A program made the translations under genes and the position numbers. DNA of 64,000 bases from Undibacterium_A arcticum. Lineage in GTDB: Bacteria; Pseudomonadota; Gammaproteobacteria; Burkholderiales; Burkholderiaceae_D. This document shows, piece by piece, positions 58,428-64,000 of the stretch. The notes beneath the pieces were generated by a model. The model had not been told where the DNA came from and did no database searches. It saw only the letters and a list, made by a program, of their open reading frames with translations. The first letter of the stretch is position 1. Each line of letters begins with the position of its first letter. Location of the stretch: NCBI RefSeq assembly GCF_042660705.1, contig NZ_JBHSUQ010000001.1; one strand, 5' to 3'.

Positions 58428-60541
58428 CTAGTGCATGATGGTCTGGTCCCGCAAAATGGCGCGCAGGTCATGCACGCTGCGATTGGTCGCCTGCGCGATC
58501 TCCAGTGTCCAGTAATCCTCCTTTGCTGCCCGCAATTCCCACCGATCGATGCGCATGAGCTTACTGGCCAATGACGCAAGCCGTACTGCGCCCACACTGA
58601 CCGATATGCCGCTCAATGCATGGGCCGAATCGTGGATTTGCGTGATGTCCTTGGCAGCCAGTGCTTCCAGCAAAGCGCTGCAATTGCGTTCCATGTCCAT
58701 GGTCGCGCTGCGCAGGATTTCCGCGAAGAATCCCGGGCGCTGACTGCAGGTCTGCAAATCCTCGAGCACCGCAAGATCAAGATACTGCGGCGAAATAGAT
58801 GTGAAGGTCGCAGACAGCGATGCCTGGGTCGATGGCGTCGGCCTGGACTGCGCCGGCATGCCGTCCTCGCCACAGGCTTGCGCAATCGCCTGGCGCAGTT
58901 CGTCGCGCGTGATCGGCTTGTGTAAGACCCCCGCGGCCCCGATATCCTGTAATTTCGCGCTGGTGGTTGCCGTGGTATCAGCGGTGAGGAAGAATACCGG
59001 TGCCGTCGCCAGTTTTCCGAATTGATAGATCTGGAAAACCTGCGCGCCATCCATGTCCCCCATGTTGTAATCTATGAAGATCACGTCAAAGACCTGCGAA
59101 TTGAGCAGGGTCAATGCCTCTTCACCACTGCTGGCCACGGTGACTACATGACGGTCCCCTTCCAGTAATTCTTGGATCAGGATCAGATTCGTAGCATTGT
59201 CATCGGCTATCAGTACCCGCTTGCCGCACAGGACAGGCACGGCCGCCACGTCCGCGGATTCCTGGGGTGCTCTCACGACCACAGGTAAATTGACGTCGAA
59301 ATAGAACAAGCTCCCTGTTCCCGGCTCACTTTGCACCATGATTTCGCTTCCCATCAATGTCACGACTTCCTTTGCAAGACTCATCCCGAGACCGGTACCG
59401 CCGTATCGGCGCGCTGCGCCGGCGGACGCCTGGAAAAACGGTTCAAAGATTTGCTGATGCAGTTCCTGCGGAATGCCGATACCGGTATCTTGCACACTGA
59501 ACCGGATTCGATAAACATCATCGATCTTTTCGAGCAACTGCAGGTTGATCTCGACCTTGCCTACATCGGTAAATTTCACTGCATTGCCGGCGAGATTTTT
59601 CAATACCCGACTTAAGTAATGCGCATCGCCTTGCACCATGCTCTTGATGTCGGGGTCCACCGTCACGGTAAAACTGATGTTCTTGGCTTCTGCCGTCGAT
59701 GCGAAGGTGAACCGAATATGTTCCATGACATCGTGTAGATCGAACAGCGTCGACGCAAGGATGAGAGCGTTGGCTTCGAATTTTGCCGAGTCCAAAAGGT
59801 CGTTTATTTCCAACAGCAAATCGTTGGATAACCTCAGAATAATGTCGGCGCGCTTGACCAGGCGTGCATCCATTGCTTCTGCCGAGATCAACTGCGCAGA
59901 GGCAACGATTCCCGACAGGGGCGTGCGCAGTTCATGACTTACTTTGCGAGGAGTTGTGATTTCGCCTGGCTTTCATATTCTGCACGTGCGTGCGCGTCCC
60001 GCAGATTCTTGATCAAGCCGGATGCATACAGGGGTACGACCACGAGTACGGTGAACAGGGAGAGTCCCATAATGGGATGCTCACGCCAGATCGGCGCGAT
60101 TACCAACACCATGGCAAAACCAGTGAGCGAGGCAGCCTGGCAAATCCACATAGCGCGCCGACCGGTCCGAAAACCAAAACCCAAAATGGTAAATAAGTAA
60201 AAGCAAACAAAAAGGGCCCCGGTCTCTCCCGTCATGGTTAGCCATCCGGACAACAGCAACGGGTCGAGAATTGCGGTGCCGATCACAAGAGCGCGCGCGG
60301 TGGATGGCTGCCGCATGCGGGTCACCAACCAGAGCGTGGAAAACATGTAAAGCGCATGCAAAATGGCGATCACGCCCACGGCGATGAATCCGTTCGCGCC
60401 ATACGGCGTTCCCCAGTACCAGACGGCGACAAGTCCGAATAACAAGACTGGAAATCCAACCGTGACGCGCACCTTCGCCTGAACCCTGACGCTGGACTCG
60501 ACATCCGTCATGTTAGTGGTCGCCTTGCCCCCAGTCGTCAT
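58428..60541 (-). CDS. rpfC: RpfC-type hybrid sensor kinase: membrane sensor - HisKA - HATPase - REC - HPt, one frameshift
   Basis: Senses DSF and relays phosphate internally. Five to six membrane helices (FPVLLFGLVAVWYWG to LVVVPLYASGLI) form the sensor. The H-box is broken: a base is missing near 59942, and restoring it reads SQLLAKVSHELRTPLSGIVA. The ATPase has NLAGNAVKFTDVGKV, QDTGIGIP and YGGTGLGMSLAKEVV. The receiver has IADDNATN and the acceptor in FIDYNMGDMDG. The HPt has SAHALSGISVSVGAVRL. This order is that of Xanthomonas RpfC. The start at 60541 (AAGGTGG upstream) is my choice; others are 60559 and 60511. Reconstructed length is about 704 residues. Confidence 0.88.
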
Positions 60542-60675
60542 ACGTACCACCTTTTCCATGTTTCCGTGCCAAATGGCGGATGTTCCGATCCTTCTCTGCC
60601 CTGGTACCAGGGGGGCGATCTGCCTCCGCCAGACTGCATATCCACCGCGCATTTGGCATCTTACCGCCGATGCAC

Positions 60676-60731
60676 TCATCGGGCATTCCTCATCGGGCAT
60701 TCCTGATCGGGCATCCCTGATCGGGCATCCC
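60676..60731. repeat. Four tandem 14-bp repeats upstream of rpfC
   Basis: Units TCATCGGGCATTCC (twice) and TGATCGGGCATCCC (twice) lie end to end. The period is not a multiple of three and the repeats precede the most likely rpfC start, so they are probably non-coding. They sit in the divergent rpfC/acp promoter region. Confidence 0.8.
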
Positions 60732-60994
60732 TGACATCACGCGACGGCGGTCGTGCCATTCGACTATGCCGAGATTGAATCATGGAAGAATAGTGAATTA
60801 ACGGCTTACAATGCCAGTTACCACAATCACGAAAGATGGCGCTGTCGACGGTGGTGCAGTCCACGCCCGGCGGAGTGTTGTTATACAGCCATCATGCAGT
60901 ACCTACTCCCACATTGGCAGATCGCTTCTATTGTTGTCGATGCGCCCAATTCCCGACGAATACGTTCGTCAGTCCTCTCACTGAAAGAAACGCC

Positions 60995-61246
60995 ATGATG
61001 AACGCTGTCGATGTCGCTATCAAAATTAAATATATTCTGCACGAACGGTTTGGAATCGACACGTCGGCGATGGACGACTCCACCAAACTAAGCGATCTTG
61101 GTATCGATTCCCTCCACCTTGCCGAGATCATGCTCGACATAGAAACGGAATTGGATATCACCATCGAGGATCTGCCACTTCTTCCGGAAACGACGCTCGG
61201 TGACCTTGCCGCCATCGTCTCAAACGGTTTGCTGAAAAGCGCGTGA
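60995..61246 (+). CDS. Acyl carrier protein
   Basis: Carries acyl chains on a 4'-phosphopantetheine arm. The 83-residue protein has the attachment serine in LGIDSLHLAEIMLDIE and an acidic helix II. It ends LAAIVSNGLLKSA. It differs from the highly conserved housekeeping AcpP (which has LGADSLDTVELVM) and therefore looks specialised. It lies beside rpfC and 2.9 kb from rpfF, so it may carry the DSF precursor. GAAAG precedes the ATG at 60995; 60998 is the alternative. Confidence 0.88.
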   Translation: MMNAVDVAIKIKYILHERFGIDTSAMDDSTKLSDLGIDSLHLAEIMLDIETELDITIEDLPLLPETTLGDLAAIVSNGLLKSA

Positions 61247-61361
61247 CCCAGGCATACGCTTTCGACATCGACGGATTAAATAGTATCCTGCGGGGAATTG
61301 TTGCTCATGGCATACTGACAAGGCCAACCGTTTGCCAACAACAGGTCCTTGATCAAGCTAA

Positions 61362-63533
61362 ATGAACCATGCAAACAAGATGGTGAGCACAGCCGATATT
61401 CTCAATGCCAGTATTTTGATCGTCGACGATCAGAAAACGCATGCGCTGATTCTTGAAGGGATGTTGCGCCACGCCGGGTATGCATCCATTACCAGCACGA
61501 CCGATCCGTATGCGGTCTACGCACTTCACCGCGAGAATAATTATGATTTAATCCTGCTCGATCTCAAGATGCCCGGCATGGATGGATTCCAGGTGATGGA
61601 GCGCCTGAAGGAAATCAACACGGATGACTATCTTCCTGTGCTGGCAATCACCGCTGACCACGATTTGAAACTGCCTGCTCTGCAGGTTGGGGCAAAGGAT
61701 TTCATCAGCCGACCCTATAATTTGGTTGAAGTGCTGATGCGCATCCACAACATGTTGGAAGTGCGGTTGTTGCACACGATGGTGAAAAATCACAGCAAAG
61801 TGTTGGAGCAGACCGTGCAGGAACGAACGGCCAATCTGCGCCAAAGTGAAGCGCGGTTCCGCAGTTTTACCGTCATGTCATCCGACTGGTATTGGGAACA
61901 GGATGCCGATTTTCGGTTCACCATGATTTCCGCTACACAAACTGCTTTAGCAGAATGTCCGGAACAATTGATCGGCCAAACACGCTGGGAAGGTGCGGCA
62001 GGCACGGAAGGGAACGAATGGACGGCGCACAAGGCAGCGCTCGAGGCGCGCCAGGCATTTACCGATTTTGAATACAAATTTCGTTGCGATAACGGTAATA
62101 TTGCATGGCGGTGCATCAACGGCGAACCATTGTTCGACAGCGATGGAGCCTTCACAGGTTACCGCGGCACGGGCAAAGATATCACCCGGCGCAAGCAGGC
62201 AGAAGAACGCATCCATCATATGGCGCTGCATGACGCGCTGACTGGACTGCCGAACCGGACCTTGCTGCTCGACCGCCTCGACCAGGCGATTGGTTATGCC
62301 GGGCGTCACGGGCATGCAGTGTGGGTCCTGTTCGTTGACCTCGATCGCTTCAAATTTGTGAATGACAGTCTGGGCCACAAGGGCGGGGACCAGGTGATCA
62401 AGGCGATTGCTGACCGGCTGCAATCTACGACGCGGGAAATGGATACGGTGGTCCGTCTTGGCGGTGACGAATTCGTATTGGTCCTGCCCCAGCGTGCGGA
62501 TGAGACCATGGCCACGGACGCCATCAATCGCATGATGGAAGCGGTTGCACAACCCATCGTGCTAGAGACTCACCAATTCTTCCTGGGCTGCAGTATTGGT
62601 GTTGCCGTGTATCCGGCGGATGGAACGACGTCGGAAGCATTGTTGGAACACGCCGATACCGCGATGTATCGTGCCAAGGAAATGGGCGGCAACAACTTCC
62701 AATTCTATACCGCCGCGATGAATGCACGCTTGCTGGAGCGACTCAGCATCGAGAAGGATTTGCGCAATGCGATCGAACGCGAGGAGTTCGTCTTGCATTA
62801 CCAGCCGCAGGTCGATATCCGCACAGGTCGTATTGTCGGAATGGAAGCCCTGATTCGATGGCAGCATCCGACCCTCGGCATGGTGCTGCCGCACCGGTTC
62901 ATTGGTCTTGCCGAAGAAACAGGCTTGATCGGAGTGATCGGTGCTTGGGTGTTGCACACGGCCTGCGCGCAGACAAAATCATGGGAACGCGCCGGGTACG
63001 GGCAATTACGCGTCGCCGTTAACCTATCTGCTCGTCAGTTCACACAAAAAGATCTCGTGCAGTCCATTGCCAATATCCTGGCGGAGACGGGACTTGCCCC
63101 CCACTTTCTGGAGCTGGAGCTGACGGAGAGTCTGTTGATGAACGATGTCGAGGCGGCGATTGAAATCCTGCAAGGGCTCAGAGCCTTGCACGTGCAAATG
63201 TCCATTGACGATTTCGGTACCGGTTATTCGAGTCTGGCGTATTTAAGGCGCTTTCCGATCGACGTGCTCAAGATCGATCGGTCTTTCGTGCGTGACATGA
63301 CGTTGGATTCCGATGATGCGGTGATTGTGAAATCGGTCATTTCACTGGCACATAACCTGAAGCTACGCGTGGTCGCCGAAGGCGTCGAGACGCAAGAACA
63401 ATTGATGCATTTGCGCATTCTCGAGTGCGACGTAATGCAGGGTTATTTCTTCAGTAACCCAGTGCCAGCCGAGACGTTCGGGCAGATACTCCGAGAGGGA
63501 AAGTGCCTGGCGATGGAGGCTGGCGGTTCCTGA
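61362..63533 (+). CDS. REC-PAS-GGDEF-EAL cyclic-di-GMP enzyme
   Basis: A 723-residue output protein. REC (residues 15-130) has the acceptor in LILLDLKMPGMDGFQVME. A PAS domain (about 165-285) ends YRGTGKDITRRKQAEERI. The GGDEF domain keeps LGGDEFVLVL and an inhibitory I-site RxxD (REMD) five residues before it. The EAL domain keeps MEALIRWQHP, LELELTESLLM, DDFGTGYSSLAYLR, KIDRSFVRDM and EGVET, so both activities look intact. It is next to an RpfC-type kinase and plays the role that RpfG or RpfR plays elsewhere: turning DSF sensing into a c-di-GMP change. The truncated paralog is at 19813. Confidence 0.92.
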   Translation: MNHANKMVSTADILNASILIVDDQKTHALILEGMLRHAGYASITSTTDPYAVYALHRENNYDLILLDLKMPGMDGFQVMERLKEINTDDYLPVLAITADHDLKLPALQVGAKDFISRPYNLVEVLMRIHNMLEVRLLHTMVKNHSKVLEQTVQERTANLRQSEARFRSFTVMSSDWYWEQDADFRFTMISATQTALAECPEQLIGQTRWEGAAGTEGNEWTAHKAALEARQAFTDFEYKFRCDNGNIAWRCINGEPLFDSDGAFTGYRGTGKDITRRKQAEERIHHMALHDALTGLPNRTLLLDRLDQAIGYAGRHGHAVWVLFVDLDRFKFVNDSLGHKGGDQVIKAIADRLQSTTREMDTVVRLGGDEFVLVLPQRADETMATDAINRMMEAVAQPIVLETHQFFLGCSIGVAVYPADGTTSEALLEHADTAMYRAKEMGGNNFQFYTAAMNARLLERLSIEKDLRNAIEREEFVLHYQPQVDIRTGRIVGMEALIRWQHPTLGMVLPHRFIGLAEETGLIGVIGAWVLHTACAQTKSWERAGYGQLRVAVNLSARQFTQKDLVQSIANILAETGLAPHFLELELTESLLMNDVEAAIEILQGLRALHVQMSIDDFGTGYSSLAYLRRFPIDVLKIDRSFVRDMTLDSDDAVIVKSVISLAHNLKLRVVAEGVETQEQLMHLRILECDVMQGYFFSNPVPAETFGQILREGKCLAMEAGGS

Positions 63534-63688
63534 CGCAGGACCTCCTGGCAATAAGATGGTCGGGTGGGTTTTGATTGAGTCTGATGCCTAATTGGTATCG
63601 GTGCATTCTTTGCGCACACGCCCGGCTATCAGCCTAAACGAGACAAGCAAATATTTGGGAGCACATTTTTTTGAGGGGGGAAGTTAAA

Positions 63689-63708
63689 ATACTTGATCAA
63701 TCAAGTAT
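63689..63708. promoter_or_regulatory. 20-base palindrome upstream of the last gene
   Basis: ATACTTGATCAATCAAGTAT has two 8-base arms (ATACTTGA and TCAAGTAT) around TCAA. It may be an operator for the gene at 63831 or a small hairpin. No T-run follows. Confidence 0.5.
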
Positions 63709-63755
63709 CGATGCGGGTTTCAAGATATGATTCGACTTCCCGTCCCGTTGATAAT

Positions 63756-63778
63756 GCCTCCCGCGTGGAGGCTATTTT
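63756..63778 (+). terminator. Terminator-like hairpin
   Basis: GCCTCC (63756-63761) pairs with GGAGGC (63767-63772) around CGCGT and is followed by TATTTTG. It lies 220 bases after the GGDEF-EAL gene and is a moderately convincing terminator. The rest of 63534-63830 holds no gene. Confidence 0.5.
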
Positions 63779-63830
63779 GTTTGTGGTATTCAAATTGCCG
63801 TTTCCCCCCCACCCCTTCGATGTGACCGAC

Positions 63831-64000
63831 ATGCCCATTCCATTGTCTGATATGTCCGATGATCCTGCGCCAGGCAGTGATTCCAACACCCAAGAGCCAC
63901 GACTGTGGCGCGACGACGGGTGGACCGCGCGCGTCATCAAGAACGAGGACGACGAGGGCTGGGCGGTGGCGATGATCATGGACGGTGAACCCGAGCCCGC
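63831..64000 (+). CDS. Conserved hypothetical protein, cut by window end
   Basis: The visible 56 residues start MPIPLSDMSDDPAPG and contain EPRLWRDDGWTARVIKNED, DEGWAVAMIMDGEPEP. I recognise this as a small conserved Burkholderiales hypothetical of unknown function, very acidic. The 3' end is outside the window. No clear ribosome site is seen before the ATG. Confidence 0.65.
   Translation, partial: MPIPLSDMSDDPAPGSDSNTQEPRLWRDDGWTARVIKNEDDEGWAVAMIMDGEPEP

Noticed and set aside
60676..60731. CRISPR or iteron origin
   Set aside because: Four contiguous 14-base units without spacers; no DnaA boxes or replication gene nearby.

Overview
The window reads as a chromosomal segment of a Gram-negative betaproteobacterium, most likely Burkholderiales and perhaps near Oxalobacteraceae. 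The evidence is the Porin_4-type porin, E. coli-type LexA box, FAN1/helicase pair, HugZ and XdhC proteins, the gcv operon style and the moderately high G+C. The placement rests on family resemblance only.

Layout. 1-12.9 kb: the 3' end of a class I fructose-bisphosphate aldolase; an SOS-boxed FAN1 nuclease plus Fe-S helicase pair; then metabolic genes (FMN reductase, adenine deaminase, HugZ-like protein, patatin, penicillin-acylase-family protein, DUF1428). 13-21.7 kb: a mobile-element graveyard with an IS110 remnant, two group II intron reverse transcriptases back to back, an IS5 remnant and two related IS3 remnants. It also holds a hybrid histidine kinase, a truncated receiver protein ending in a perfect 23-bp palindrome, and a LysR regulator beside a beheaded 2Fe-2S gene. 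21.8-46 kb: a large purine/N-heterocycle catabolic region with a NCS2 xanthine/uracil permease, XdhC, UbiX, a COG0523 metallochaperone, a BMP-type nucleoside ABC transporter, an 8-oxoguanine-deaminase-like enzyme, a porin, two LysR regulators, a four-gene operon (two amidohydrolase-2 paralogs, a UbiD decarboxylase, an AMDase-like enzyme), a Tsx-like channel and a three-subunit xanthine-dehydrogenase-type hydroxylase. Two copies of one structured RNA leader, each with its own promoter, precede the transporter operon and the four-gene operon. 46-54 kb: glycine cleavage operon gcvT-gcvH-gcvP and small hypotheticals. 54-64 kb: PPi-type phosphofructokinase, then a cell-signalling cluster: ketosynthase, RpfF-type DSF synthase, RpfC-type hybrid kinase, acyl carrier protein, and a REC-PAS-GGDEF-EAL protein.

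How the parts work together. Adenine deaminase, the 8-oxoguanine deaminase homolog, XDH with XdhC, the purine permease, the nucleoside ABC transporter and the Tsx channel together make a purine uptake and oxidation module. UbiX can supply prenylated FMN to the UbiD enzyme 13 kb away. The 54-64 kb cluster looks like a complete fatty-acid (DSF-type) quorum-sensing circuit with its own ketosynthase and ACP.

Caution. About fifteen single-base indels break otherwise well-conserved genes, including gcvT, xdh, rpfC and the ketosynthase. They are either widespread decay or uncorrected sequence errors, so frames are given as reconstructed across these points.
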